From Alentia gelatinosa (taxonomy: Eukaryota; Annelida; Polychaeta; Phyllodocida; Polynoidae): a DNA stretch of 64,000 bases. Position numbers and translations under genes: made by a program. The notes beneath the pieces were generated by a model, which worked only from the letters and a program-made list of their open reading frames with translations, searched no databases and was not told the DNA's origin. Below, piece after piece: positions 12,918 to 24,608 of the stretch (position 1 is its first letter; each line of letters opens with the position of its first letter). The DNA lies in the NCBI GenBank assembly GCA_950022655.1, contig OX465579.1, forward strand, positions 136,719,118-136,783,117, in the 5' to 3' direction.

Positions 12918-14906
12918 TCGATATTCAGAATTTGACAGCAATTCACTCCAAGATAGTAAAAAAGTAAAATTTCTCAGATCCTTTTAGATGTTTCCCCATG
13001 TAATCTAGACATATCTATGATATTATTCCTAAAATGGCTAATCATTTGGACCAATAATGGGTTCAGTAGGCCATATTGAAGTAATAGTGTCTTTTCTGTT
13101 TCTGCCTCCGTGTACATGAGAAGATCAATTTAAAACTCTCATTTGGACTTTTGCAAAAATATAAATAATGATGCTTCTTTGTTTGTTTTACATTAAAAAC
13201 ATATTTATTAAAGGAAGGAGTGTGAACAAGATTTCCTGTCTAATATAATGAGGACTTGAAAACTAAATATATGGAAGATATCTTTTTCCCAGAGTGTGAC
13301 ATTTTTCCATAAATACTGCAAATTTTTCTAAATACCTCAACAATTTTGAAAAAAATATGTACATGTTGAAGGACATGTCCCCTACAACTAATGTTAATTT
13401 CAAGGATCAGGTACCATTCAACAGAGAGCTATAAAATATTGAAGGGTGTACACGGAGGTAGAATCTGTACACGGAGGCAGAAACGAAATTTTTTAACTTG
13501 CTCTGTGCCCTACAAATATGGCAATTTCTGAATGTTTTCATACAGGAAATATCTGTGTATGTGTGTGAGGTATACTTGGCATAGTTTTATTTATTACTGA
13601 AAGTAATTTTTGTTATGAAAATTGAACTTTCTAGAAAGTTGTAACATCTTTTTTTCCTTATAATGTCTGACCAAGAAAATAAATATTTTCCAAGGATTCT
13701 TTGATCCCATACGATGCCTGTCTACTGGTCCATGATGTCTAGGGTCTCATTTTCATTCCACAGACCCATTTTCATTATAAAAAAGATGGAAACACATGTA
13801 CACGGAGGTAGAAACGTGTACACGGAGGCAGAATCCGCATCCATGTACATAATTTTCCAGTATAACTCCATAGTGCTTTGGCAGATTTCCATAGAATTTC
13901 ACACAGGAACAGGTGTGGTCCTACTATAGATATATTGAATCCTATTTAAATTTCATTAGCAGGTCTTATGGAAATATTGATGAACATTATGTGTACACGG
14001 AGGCAGAAACACATTTTATCCATTTTCTTGCCTTAACACTAACACCCATCAACATCAACATCCAACAGCACCCATACTTATAAAACAACTCCCACAGCAA
14101 CACCCACCAATAGTAAGACCCACAGCAGGCCTATTTTTTTTTTCAAAAAGGAGATAATACATGTACACGGAGGCAGAAGTACATGATTTACCAATATCTA
14201 AATCCATAGTGTGTGTGGGGATTTTAATGTAATTTCACACAGTGACAGATGTGAGTATACCATACTCATATTATATTCTTTTCAGTTTCTATGAGCAGAT
14301 CTTATGGAAATATTGATAGATATATGTGTACACGGAGGCAGAAGCACATTTTAGCCATTTTCATTATTTCTCTATGGCTCCCAGTTCAAATATTCCTGAT
14401 CAATTTAATTTGCACTATTATACAGAACCATTTTTTCTAGATCTAATAACTACAAAAAAAAATTTGTAGACCAATGTTTAAGCACTATTTCACTCCCCTT
14501 AACAATGTACACGGAGGCAGAATTCCATTTTAGCCAATGCAAATATTAATGGAGATGAGGGAAATTTCATTCCCTAAATCTTGAAAACTACATTGTTACT
14601 TACTCTGAAATGTTATTTTATTTCATAAGTAGTTCAGTAATGAAACTAAGTTGGGTTTTTTTAAAGGAAAGGAAAACATAGAATAAAAATTCTACTTTAT
14701 ATTGAAAAAAAAATGGCTATTTTTCATACTTTTGGGGCTATTATAGGTCAGATTTTGCTCACAGACAGGTAAAAGTATATATGGCAGGAAAGCTCTCGTC
14801 GTGATACATGCAATGGTCATAAGAATTCATAAATACATTTGTTTATATCAGAGATACAGCACTGGACATTTCTAAAATGGAAGTGCTGTCAAATTCTGAA
14901 TATCGA

Positions 14907-14908
<2 letters not shown>
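12916..14908. mobile_element. 1,993-bp non-coding TIR element with a periodic 17-bp motif
   Basis: Perfect 25-bp terminal inverted repeats (12916-12940 and 14884-14908, beginning GGTCGATATTCAGAATTTGA) bound the element. Both ends abut (TA)n tracts. Inside, TGTACACGGAGGCAGAA occurs at 13466, 13817, 13992, 14162, 14327 and 14506. A GGTAGAA variant occurs at 13447 and 13797, and an inverted copy at 13100. Spacing is ~170 bp with a ~345-bp higher-order unit, for example GATCTTATGGAAATATTGAT near 14298 and a similar stretch near 13963. No transposase frame was seen. It looks like a non-autonomous DNA transposon with satellite-like interior; the family is not recognised. Confidence 0.75.
13447..14522. 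repeat. Tandem ~345-bp (2 x ~170) diverged repeat array with conserved 17-mer
   Basis: Motif positions 13447/13466, 13797/13817, 13992, 14162, 14327 and 14506 give steps of 350, 175, 170, 165 and 179 bp. Sequence between motifs is only partly alike (TTTCACACAGGAACAGGTGT near 13896; TTTCACACAGTGACAGATGT near 14232). The 17-mer itself is nearly invariant. Confidence 0.75.

Positions 14909-14958
<50 letters not shown>
14909..14958. repeat. (AT)n microsatellite, right flank of TIR element
   Basis: Twenty-five AT dinucleotides follow directly after the right terminal inverted repeat. Confidence 0.97.
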
Positions 14959-14963
<5 letters not shown>

Positions 14964-15755
14964 TATGAACTAGATACTCGATAGTAGATTTCATACACAA
15001 ATATAACAGCATCATGTCTAGAGTCAGTAATTATATGACAGTCTGCAAATGGCCGTCCTAAATCTCCTATTCCATTACCATAGTTAAATGATTTAAGCAA
15101 TTACAAAGTTCCTCAGTTATTATCACAAAGAAAAACAACATGAGCAAGCCCAGAAATGCACCCCTAAATTCGGATTAAAGTAACATAAATCTGGATTTCT
15201 TTACTCATGTGAATAGTACCATTGACCCCCGTGTGGGATTAGAGGAGGTTGGGCTTTGGGTGTTCCTTAATCCCTTTGTTCCTGTAATGGGGGTGTTGGC
15301 GGGTGACTGTATTGATTACCAATAGACGTCTGACAGCTCTCTGTATTGGCGATGGATCAGTACTGATTTAGTAATTAGTACCGCGTGCAGGCCGATTGTA
15401 CGTGTATGCCCCCACGGAGCGCTATACGTGTATAGACATACACAGGGTGTTTGTTATACACGTGTGTACTTATCTATGAGCAGGCAGGTAGCTCTTAGGG
15501 ATCAACGACAGGGAAAGCATTGTCAAATGGAATTTTTCTTTACTCACTCTAGGTTGCAATTCTATTCAAACATTTTAGGTAATAACTCTTCTCACTCATT
15601 CTAGTTTACAATTCTAGACAAACTCTTTGGTGTATGATATAAACCAAAGATGGAGAACTTTTATTGATTCATCATTTTCCCAAAACAACCCAGTGATCAT
15701 CTGAAACTAGAACTAGATGGAAATTCCAGGATTTTCACCAAGAAATTCTTAAATA

Positions 15756-16618
15756 CAGTAAAACCCCTCTTAAGGGGACACCCTCCGTTCCGGGTCAAGT
15801 TCCCCCTTAAGCGGGGTGTCCCCTTAAGCGGGGTGTCCCCTTAAGCGGGGTTTTCAGTATGCCAGTGGTTATACAATAGAGAATACCTACATAAATGAAG
15901 GAAACGATGGTTATTAGGTTAAAAGGTTCATTAATAAATAAGCAAATAAATATAAATTATACAATATAAATGAATATAAATGAATATAAATGAATATAAA
16001 TGAATATAAATGAATATAAATGAATATAAATGAATATAAATGTACAAAAAATTAGAAATAAATAGATAAAAGAGGTAGAAGATGGATATGCCTCCCTTGT
16101 GAAATTTGCTCATTTGTGCACCCTCCTTTGTACACCCCCGTTCAATGTACCCCCCCCCCCACCCCCCTCCCCCCCGAAGTCAGCAGCCCTTCGACCGTGA
16201 GCCGCCCAGAGCCGCGACGGCTCACTGAATACCGCACCTTCAAAGCCCCCAGCCCGCCCTGAACCGCTCACTGCTAACCTGTAAGCGGGCCTCTTACCTG
16301 ACACCTTCAGCAGGCGCGAAAATCACTGGTACTAATATTCACTCACTGTGGCCCGCCCAGAGCCTCTAGAGATGTAGTTATTACCCTGAAAAAACACACT
16401 CCGGCCGCCTGGGCCCGCACGAGAAGGATTTTCAGTGTTTTTGATATGATGTCCCTCAAAACTGTCCCCTAAAGCGGGGTGTCCCCTGAAGCGGGGTGTC
16501 CCCTTAAGCGGGGTTAAAATAAACTCTTAGTAGAGGGGACAATTTCCGTTCCGAGCAAATTGTCCCCTGAAGCGGGGTGTCCCCTTAAGCGGGGTGTCCC
16601 GGAAGAGGGGTTTTACTG
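15756..16618. mobile_element. Pogo/Tigger-like non-autonomous element, 863 bp, TA target duplication
   Basis: The ends CAGTAAAACCCCTCTTAAGG (15756) and its reverse complement ending TTTTACTG (16618) are flanked by TA on both sides. CAGTA-starting TIRs with a TA duplication are typical of pogo/Tigger (Tc1/mariner superfamily). Subterminal arrays of CCCCTTAAGCGGGGTGT lie at 15808-15856 and 16464-16604. The interior holds an 80-bp decanucleotide array and a C-rich stretch. There is no transposase. Confidence 0.8.
15963..16042. repeat. (AATATAAATG)8 minisatellite inside the pogo-like element
   Basis: There are eight perfect 10-bp units. The perfect identity implies recent expansion within an otherwise old element. 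Confidence 0.95.
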
Positions 16619-17064
16619 TATACCCATATACCCATCGGTTTCCCTTTTATTGAATACCTATATAATCATACACCTGAATATGCATATGAAGGAAATTGTT
16701 ATAGTTATGTCGATTCCACTGCCGCCACTCATGAACAGCGTGCACAGGCCTTGTATTACCATAAAAGTATCTCTGGTTGGCTGAGATCGCGTCACGAATT
16801 CAACCTTGTTATGAAAAATGTCAGCCTTGGTATGAAAACTGTAGTTATTACATCATGAGCAGCGGTATGTAGCTATAGACTGTTCAGCAATAGGTTTATG
16901 ATAATATGAATTTTTAGTGGTCAATTGATGCATCGTGTTAGATATATCCCAGGAGGGCCTTTCATATTCACTTACAGATTTTCAAGAATGCATTTTAGAA
17001 ACTAATGAATGAACAGAAAAATACACCTGTAATAAAAACGTATATATGTACATGTAGTATGTAT

Positions 17065-17328
17065 ATTTATCGCACCCCTGTTATTTTTATGCCATAGGCT
17101 TACCATTGGGAACTTGTCCTCTATGCCCCTAAGTATTGCAGTCCGTTCTCCATGGTCTATATCCTGTGTGTCATCCATTCTTTTAGCGTGCCCAGGGGTG
17201 AGATAAATAGAGAAAGCAACTAGTTTTGGTTAAAGTAGCTGTTCACCATCCTGTTTGATTGCTATGTGATATTCACTCTGCATCAAACTCATGGAGAACG
17301 GTGACTTTGACCAAAACTTGTTGGTATC
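17065..17328. mobile_element. Two-module foldback/MITE element, copy 3
   Basis: The inverted ends are ATTTATCGCACCCCTG (17065) and AGGGGTGAGATAAAT (17194-17208), with CCATAGGCTTACCATTGGGA between. The adjacent foldback has arms of about 40 bp (17210-17250 and 17291-17328) sharing GCAACTAGTTTTGGT-type sequence, around the loop CTATGTGATATTCACTCTGC. Confidence 0.75.
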
Positions 17329-17980
17329 TTCTTTAGTATCACATACTTGGTCTAATATCTTGACATGAAATGGTCATAATGCATTCTATGGAATTATATA
17401 AACCTATATATTCGTGCTTGTGGTTTTATTCCTTCCTTTGTGTCAGTAAACTAGAATAACAAACATAAAAAGGTCTTATATATCCCGAGAGTGATAAATA
17501 ACACAAACGCCGCTACCTGTTTATCTGAGTACATGCATCCACTATATAAATAAATAATAGCTAATTCGCTGAACAGAAATCAATGTGCCTACCACGTATG
17601 CCCCATAGGGAGATTGATGATTGACTCTACTCCCTCATAGTATACCTTATAACACCGGTGGGCACACTCCACTCTACATTTCTTTCTATATATCACTCGT
17701 AAACACCACCAGACAGATCTCCAGGAAAGAAGTGTATGATGCGTATTCTGCTTTCAAAGGTGCTAGAACGATGGGTTTTCTACCGCTGCACAGTTAAACG
17801 TATTTGAATGATGATATAAATCATCCACCTTTCTAATGAAAACACTACAATTGTGCAACCTTTCAGAATACGTCTCTGATTCAGTCCACCTAAAATAGCC
17901 TAAAATCAATTATTATCGATACCCGATTATACCGAACATGCCCAGCCATGTTCAAGTATAGCCGACCTGCACTAGTCAGA

Positions 17981-17992
17981 GGTCACGTGACC
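17981..17992. promoter_or_regulatory. Palindromic GGTCACGTGACC E-box
   Basis: This is a perfect 12-bp palindrome matching the GTCACGTGAC (USF/MITF/TFEB, CLEAR-type) consensus. It stands alone with no recognised gene within several kb. Confidence 0.4.
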
Positions 17993-18480
17993 TAAACTAA
18001 TTCCCCTGCTATTACCATGTAGAAACCCGACCAACGGGAATCGTGCTCGGACGAGCTATTGAGTGGGGACAGCTCTATTTTTAGATCAATTAGGATCAAC
18101 TGGGAGTGGTTCGAGGATCAGATGCTCACCCTCATCTCAGATACACCAGGAGTGTACTATTTAGAGGGATTTGGGACAAAGAATCTCCCCATAAAAGAAG
18201 TTTATTGACAAACGATTCACGATTTTAGGTTGCGGACTTCAACCATTTCATCATAGTTTACAAATTAACATAAAAGCAAAGTACATGTACAACCACCAAT
18301 ATGTTTGATCATGCAAACCAGTCCTAAGTCTGTTGTTTCAAGCAGTTAAGCAACTAATATTATAGGCAAATCAGGACCTTTGTCTTTTGAACTGTAAACC
18401 CTATCTTCAGTCTTATATGCATGTGAATATGCACATGTATACATGTATGTGTGTAAGTGTGTATAAGTGTGTATAAGTGT

Positions 18481-18553
18481 GTATGTATGTATGTATGTAT
18501 GTATGTATGTATGTATGTATGTATGTATGTATGTATGTATGTATGTATGTATG
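18481..18553. repeat. (GTAT)n microsatellite
   Basis: About 18 near-perfect GTAT units sit at the 5' boundary of the truncated retrotransposon. Open frames through it (CMYV repeats) are artefacts. Confidence 0.95.
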
Positions 18554-18566
18554 GATGGATATATGC

Positions 18567-19603
18567 AAGTCATGGTGTGGACTACATGTTAAAACTGGTG
18601 AATAATCCTCTATTGAACAATAGATATCAACAAACACTAGTAAATAATTCAAAATCAAAAAGCAGACCAATAAGCTGTGGAGTACCCCAAGGATCCATCT
18701 TGGGCCCACTATTCTTTATTGCCTACATAAATGACATCGAAAACTGCCTGGGGAGGGATATGGGCCAAGGGGGCACAAATTGTTTACTGTATGCTGATAA
18801 TACAGTACTTTATTGCTCTGGGAGTAATCTGAACGAGATAGTAACCCTATTACAAGCTGATTTAACCTGTATCGAAAAATGGTGTAACAGTAATAAGCTA
18901 ACAATAAATACTAGGAAAACTAAATCAGTCTTATACGGAACCACTCAAAGAATCGCTAGAAATAATCGTGAAGATTGCTCCCTTTACATAAGTAATGACC
19001 TTATACAATGGGTGCCCTCCTATAAGTACCTGGGTGTGACTCTTGATCAAAATTTAAATTTTAAAGCACATTTGAGTAACTTAACGCATCAAATACTCCA
19101 TAAAATATACCTACTGAAGAAAATAAGACCCTACATTACTCAGGATGCTGCACTTGTAATCTATAAATCTATGCTGCTACCCATAATAGACTATGGCGAC
19201 ATACTATATGCAAACTGCAGTATCCTTGAGAGAAACAAACTACAGGTACTTCAAAATTCAGCACTTCATACAATACTGGAGTCACACCCTCGTACTCATA
19301 TAGTATCACTGCATCGCTCTGCTCAAATGCCGTATCTTGAAGACCGCAGAAAAACTCATGTACAAACCTATATGTATACTAAACTAAACGAGGAAAAGCT
19401 AATACAAGACCAAGTATCGTACAAGAACAAGTATTGCTCCAACGTTTAAAACTGCCCTACCAAGCACAGAAACCTATAAAAGAAATACGATGTACTTCGG
19501 AGCACTTGCATGGAACGCATTACCACCAAAAGTAAGGAATATAGAGACACTGGACCAATTCAAAATATCGCAAAAACTTTACTTACTATCGAAAATCCCA
19601 TAG
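18567..19603 (+). pseudogene. Reverse transcriptase pseudogene, one frameshift, mutated catalytic box
   Basis: The RT of a non-LTR retrotransposon would copy element RNA at the target site. Visible motifs are RPISCGVPQGSILGPLFFI (RT domain 4), LLYADNTVLYCSG, where the usual YADD catalytic box reads YADN, YKYLGVTLDQNLNFKAHL, and the RT C-terminal region YKSMLLPIIDYGDILYANC. The frame closes at 19449. A shift near 19412-19418 restores a C-terminal segment with TMYFGALAWNALPPKVRNIE, ending at TAG 19601-19603. The loss of the second catalytic Asp and the frameshift make it inactive. The region upstream of 18567 is microsatellite, not coding. Confidence 0.88.
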
Positions 19604-19936
19604 GATTTTAAACTGTACTATATTCCTAATATTTCTTTAAATACTTGCTTTCCCCATGCTCAATACAAAATATCACAATATTTGTAACCCAAGAGCTATT
19701 AAGTTGTAATGGTCCTATATATTGCGGGACGTCGGCCCAAGGGCCTTTTTTTCCTCTGTTTGCATGCCCTGTATGATATGCAATGTCTATTTCTATGTAC
19801 ATACGTTGCAGAAATGCCAAAAATCTGAAGACAACAACAACAATGTAACAACTGATACTGGGCGTGCATTGAAACCAATCATCTGATTGAGCACGTCCCA
19901 GGATAAATAAATGTTGAAAAAAAAAAGAAAAAAAAA
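18567..19936 (+). mobile_element. 5'-truncated non-LTR retrotransposon (CR1/L2/Jockey-like) with 3' UTR and poly(A)
   Basis: The copy begins inside the reverse transcriptase domain, next to a GTAT microsatellite. It continues through the RT C-terminus and a ~300-bp 3' UTR to AATAAA (19906-19911) and an A-rich tail (19917-19936). The 3' UTR contains a GGCCCAAGGGCC inverted motif (about 19735). 5' truncation and the poly(A) are usual for LINE insertions. No clear target duplication was found. Confidence 0.85.
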
Positions 19937-19939
19937 GAG

Positions 19940-21098
19940 TACTTCCTGGGTGCACACTCCTGCCTAGCATACAAACACAACAATACTTTGTTTTTAGCGT
20001 CATACTCCTCCTGCAGTCTACCCATTCACTAGAAAACTTTGACAATCTGGCCTAATGCCCTTTCTATAAACAGTTCGAAGCGGGCACTCTATGGTTTAGG
20101 TGTCTAGAATGAGCTATGACTCAGAGGTCATCCGCAGATGCCCAATCCGCTTTACGCAGTCGACTATGGTTCAAATGCAATGACCAAGTGCAATCAATTG
20201 ATAATCCCACTGAATTCATCTCAGGTATCAAAACGGAAATTTTTATATCCAACTCTATGGTGTCCAGAAATTTCCATTGACGACATTGTCCCATACTGGA
20301 CTTATCATTTCTAGTTAAAGGACATATTAATAATGGCTATAACTATTCCCTCATACAGAAAGGGAAAGTTAGCACTGATATATTCTATAGTCTCCGTAAG
20401 GATAGGAAGCTTAGGTTTTTTTAGTCCTTTCTCTTTTTACGGATCATTTCATTTTACTGATCCATCCTCGAACTAGGAGAAGCAATAACTAAAGGTCGAG
20501 CATGTAAACATTCGACATCAGCCCAAGATAAAATCCCGACAAGCTGCTATTCCTGGGGAATGAAAACTCTGGCTTTGCTTGAGCCAATGAGGCTACTGCT
20601 GTTGTATTCTCTGCCGTTAAGCCCTGACTGACCGTAATCCCTCTCGATCCTCTATTGTCGGATTAGTGAGAACAGTTATGTCGATAATCCCATACCTGAA
20701 AAAAAATCGTTGCATTCTTCGACAATTCTGCAAAGCTCTACCAGAAAGACAGTTATCTGATCCAGGCACCTGAACCTGGTACCATTGGTGAACGTATTCT
20801 ACGTGTTTTTATAATAGCATGTGAGTGTTGCAGCGATTGTTGAGTCTGCATTGCAGTGATATAATGCAGGTAGACCGCTTTGAAAATTAGCTTCATTTGA
20901 GAGGATCTTTGCCTTTTAGGCATCTGCACCAAGCGGCCAGGGGAATGTTCGTCGATCGCATTGTAATCAGTGATATAATAGCGATACTTGTACGCATTTA
21001 CATAAGCAATGCTGAGTACATCAATTCATTGACCGTGTCCATGGTATACCCTACTGAATCCAGTAGATGATATTACTCCATAGTGGTGTTCATTCATT
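19940..21098. other. Intergenic, nothing recognised
   Basis: Ordinary-looking non-coding sequence between the retrotransposon tail and repeat R1. Confidence 0.55.
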
Positions 21099-21300
21099 AT
21101 AGCGTGCTTGGCACAACCGTGTATATACGTTGTCTAAAGGTTAGAGCGTTCACACGGACAAGAAAAACTATCCCTTCACCAGTTGTGTGCTAATCAGTCT
21201 GATATTGTGCAAGGAGCAGAGGGCTAGTGTCTCAGAGTCTTAAAGTAGAGGTGTGCCCAGCTGACTATGACCAATCACTTAAGACCGACATACCTCATTG
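21099..21300 (+). repeat. Dispersed repeat R1, copy A
   Basis: Shared words with 26333-26545, in inverted orientation, are TAGCGTGCTTG, ATCCCTTCACCA, GTGTCTCA and ACCAATCAC(T)(T/C)AAGACC. No ORF or tRNA-like promoter was recognised. Confidence 0.6.
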
Positions 21301-22500
21301 AGCAAGTGCAAGGAAAAGCGCCTTTGTATGGAAGTGATTGTAGAACATCCTCAAATTTCTCTGAATAAAAGAAAGCCGCCTAAGTTTAACAAAATTACAT
21401 GTGAATAATACTGCAATTCCCCAACAAACAATGTGCTCATGGTGTGCACTTGACAGTGCTGTTTCTGATATGGAGTCACGTCTATAGCGGACATGCCAAC
21501 GCTTAATGAGCTTACGCGGATAATCCCCTAAAAGTCGTCTGCTTGGAACCTCCCCGTATCCCCATGCCCTTATGACCTTTGCAGACTGTGGCGATTTCAA
21601 CAGAGTGCTTACTTCTCCTAGTGGGACACTTCTCCTCTGCAGTACACTCTTAACTGGTTTCGTCATGTCAGTGCTGACGAAGCTTGCAAATATTAGTATC
21701 GCCCCTCCCATCCTGAATACATTGACTTAAATCATTGTTGCGGATGTAGACTTGTCCACAGTCCTTGAAGGTTAAACCTGTTCCTGTCCCAGCCTCTAAC
21801 GCATCCCCTCCCCCACCCCTCCTGTCTATGGCACATGTCATGTGTGCGCCTATCGGAAGATAGAGGAATACTACATACTGCAAAATAGTCACATTTCTTG
21901 ATAAATTTCAATGATCAAAGACGTAAGCAAGTTTATCGCGGATGATGCCTCCACGAACTCTCTCGATATGGAGCACCCATGCATAATTGATGGACATTTT
22001 ATTACATATAGCGTGTATCATTTCACTGCTTTTATCACGTTTGATGGAACATGTTTTCTGAGCTGATCCAAAATGAAATGAAATCGTAACGTCAACGTTT
22101 CATAATCAAATAAATGAAAGATGGTGGTACTTTCGTAAAACGTATCCTTGTTGGGACGTGCTCTCGTACGGCCTTTCTTCTGATAAAACTCAAGAGTACT
22201 TTTAGCATGTTTCTATTGGCATGTTCAACCAGTGAATCCCATTTCCCTCATACTTACATTCACCATATTAGTAACTCATCCAAATCTCATTCACTATTAT
22301 GTATATGGCCACCTCCTCACTCCTCCATGTTGTCACAGTTGTCACTTGTGACGTGTTTCACAGTGATGTGATTACAGGTGGCACGTCACACTCAAAAACT
22401 CATGATAAGCGAAGCTTCCATGGGCCATGCCTGATGAATTTCATCCACTATAAAAATGTTTATATCACATTCAATATATAACATGTCAAAAGTGGCATCT
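21301..22500. other. Intergenic; unrecognised open stretches only
   Basis: A 138-codon minus-strand open stretch (21295-21711) resembles no family and overlaps the end of repeat R1, so it is treated as chance. Confidence 0.5.
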
Positions 22501-22506
22501 AAACAT

Positions 22507-22735
22507 GCAATCATAAGTATGAGTGACATTTATCCAAAACAAGTAATTAATATTTGTTAACGGAACAAGTTATGACCTGATGAACATACTATGGTTCTTA
22601 ATCTAATGGAACAACATAGGCCTAAATATGCGCCGAATCCTATTATATAGCTGGAGTACATATCATGTTAACATAGGATGATCAATAAAAAGGGAAAATA
22701 CTTCTGAAGAATCTAAACAAATTTTGTACAGGTGA
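22507..22735 (+). repeat. Dispersed repeat R2, copy A
   Basis: It shares GCAATCATAAGTA(T/C)GAGTGA, CATACTATGGTTCTTA and GATGATCA(A/G)TAAA with 26781-27035, in the same order and orientation. It is diverged and non-coding. Confidence 0.6.
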
Positions 22736-24229
22736 GAGAAGGAAGTGTGACCCATCAAGTAGAGATAATGATGGCTAATCTCCTGTTTTGATGTGTATGG
22801 ATCTAACATAGAACTTCCGAGTGAGTAATGTCGCATTTCAGAGTGATGCGAGTCACGCTGACAGGAATAAAAAAAACATAAAAAGTTTTTTTTCAAAATT
22901 TATAACATACATAATCAAGTATGGGAGTCATGTCTTAGGTTTTACGTAGTGACATTGCGTGAGAAGGAATAAGTTTCGTTTTCTGTCTAATTCCGATTCA
23001 GAGCCCTTTATTTCAGAAGCCGATATCTTAATACTCTTCATATGTGTGTGTATACAAAAGCTATGCCGATTTCTGTTTTATTTCGTGACCTCGATAAAAA
23101 GCATGAAGCATGTGTAAATGTGTTATTTACTTAAGTAGCCATTAGTGCAAGACCAAGGTATAAGTTACACCAAGAGAATGAATACCACAGATCGGTCATA
23201 ATTATCATGACAATGCTATATTCACAACACAATTCCCTGTAGATAGCAGGTGCTAATTGAAGGTTTAGAATTGCACCTTCCCCCTTACAACAGAGTGAAA
23301 ACTGAGTAAGCATTCCGTACAATCAACACCTCTCAGCTATAATCATGCAATTAAACATACAAACAAATTTTAAGCGTTAAGTTTACTTTCCGTTTTGGAT
23401 TGGGAATATACACTAAGCCCTGTGATAAAGTTCAGGAAGGAGGACATTTTTATAGCTGAATTTATGAAATCTCACTAAAGTTCATTGCTAGTAAATTGTA
23501 TAACATATTAGGCAGTAGATGAATACGCAGATTCTTTCTTGTATCACATGAATGTTTCATATCATCAGAGAGATAAAGGGTGATGTATGGAGATCAAGAT
23601 AATAAACATGTTTTTAAGCTTCCTCCTGTTAAGCAGCTTTCATATTGAGTCCGTATCAAACTTTTAATTGATGGGGCTCTTCCTGTTCTTTTTATGAGAT
23701 CACGCAAAATTAGATTTGGTCAGCAACGTGATGCAGAAGTTTTCTCTATTTAACTGGCCTCGTAAATATGGCTTGAGAATTGATATACCGCACGATAGGT
23801 GCAACCAGACATCTTATTATCATTTTCCAATTAATATTCATTCTTAAATAGAGTTTCAGAACGTTTCTATTCACAGAGATGCCAGTTTTCTAGTTTTCCA
23901 AGGGAATCATTCTTTTCATTTCAAATTGTTGAAATTATCTTTTTCTTGTATAAAACAAAGATATCATAGATTCAGCCTCATTCACGCTAATAAAACAGTG
24001 GTTTGAACCTCCCCACACACTCCCAACCCCAATCCATTTCCAACTCCGGTGTGTTTTCCATGTTTTCCCATTCTCTCGTAGGCAGTAGATTCCACATGAA
24101 AAATATTTCCACTCCTTTTTCCTAACCCGAATTGGTATTAATATAATAAATGAATATGTAGTTGTCATTGGTGGTGAATCTATTGCCATTTTTATCTAAA
24201 GTAGCATTCATTACTGTAAACCATAACTA

Positions 24230-24608
24230 TGACTTTATTCGTGAATACCTCAAGAGGTGGCACTGGTGGAGAGCGCAACAAGAACTGTCACTTTCATATA
24301 TGAGGAAACTTTATATTAAAGAGCATGGTCCTGTAACTGATGCACAGAATACTGAATACTGTCTACTTTATGGGCATGAAGAAATTGAGAATACACAACA
24401 AGGCAACATTAGACGAAATTTTCGTTCAGCGAGAAAACATAACTTTAATCTCCCACGCCCGAGAACAGAATTCTATAAAAGATCCCCAGAATATAGATCC
24501 CGCCGACTATGGAATGCCCAAAACAAAGAATTAAAAGAGATGCAAACTAAAGGCGCTTTTAAACGATATATAAAATCTCTAGATTATATACCAACAGTCT
24601 GGCCATAG
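24230..24608 (+). pseudogene. Retrotransposon C-terminal RT remnant, copy 2
   Basis: The frame to 24608 ends with LPRPRTEFYKRSPEYRSRRL, then WNAQNKELKEMQTKGAFKRY and IKSLD. This is the RPRTxxYxRSxxYRxxxLWN...FKRxIKS pattern of CR1/L2-like ORF2 C-termini. Upstream, HWWRAQQELSLSYMRKLYIK is weakly similar at best. There is no RT catalytic motif and the copy is 5'-truncated. Host-gene origin is unlikely. Confidence 0.65.

Noticed and set aside
18346..18709. HTYIHTYI and CMYVCMYV repeat proteins
   Set aside because: They are translations of the (GTAT)n microsatellite in both directions.
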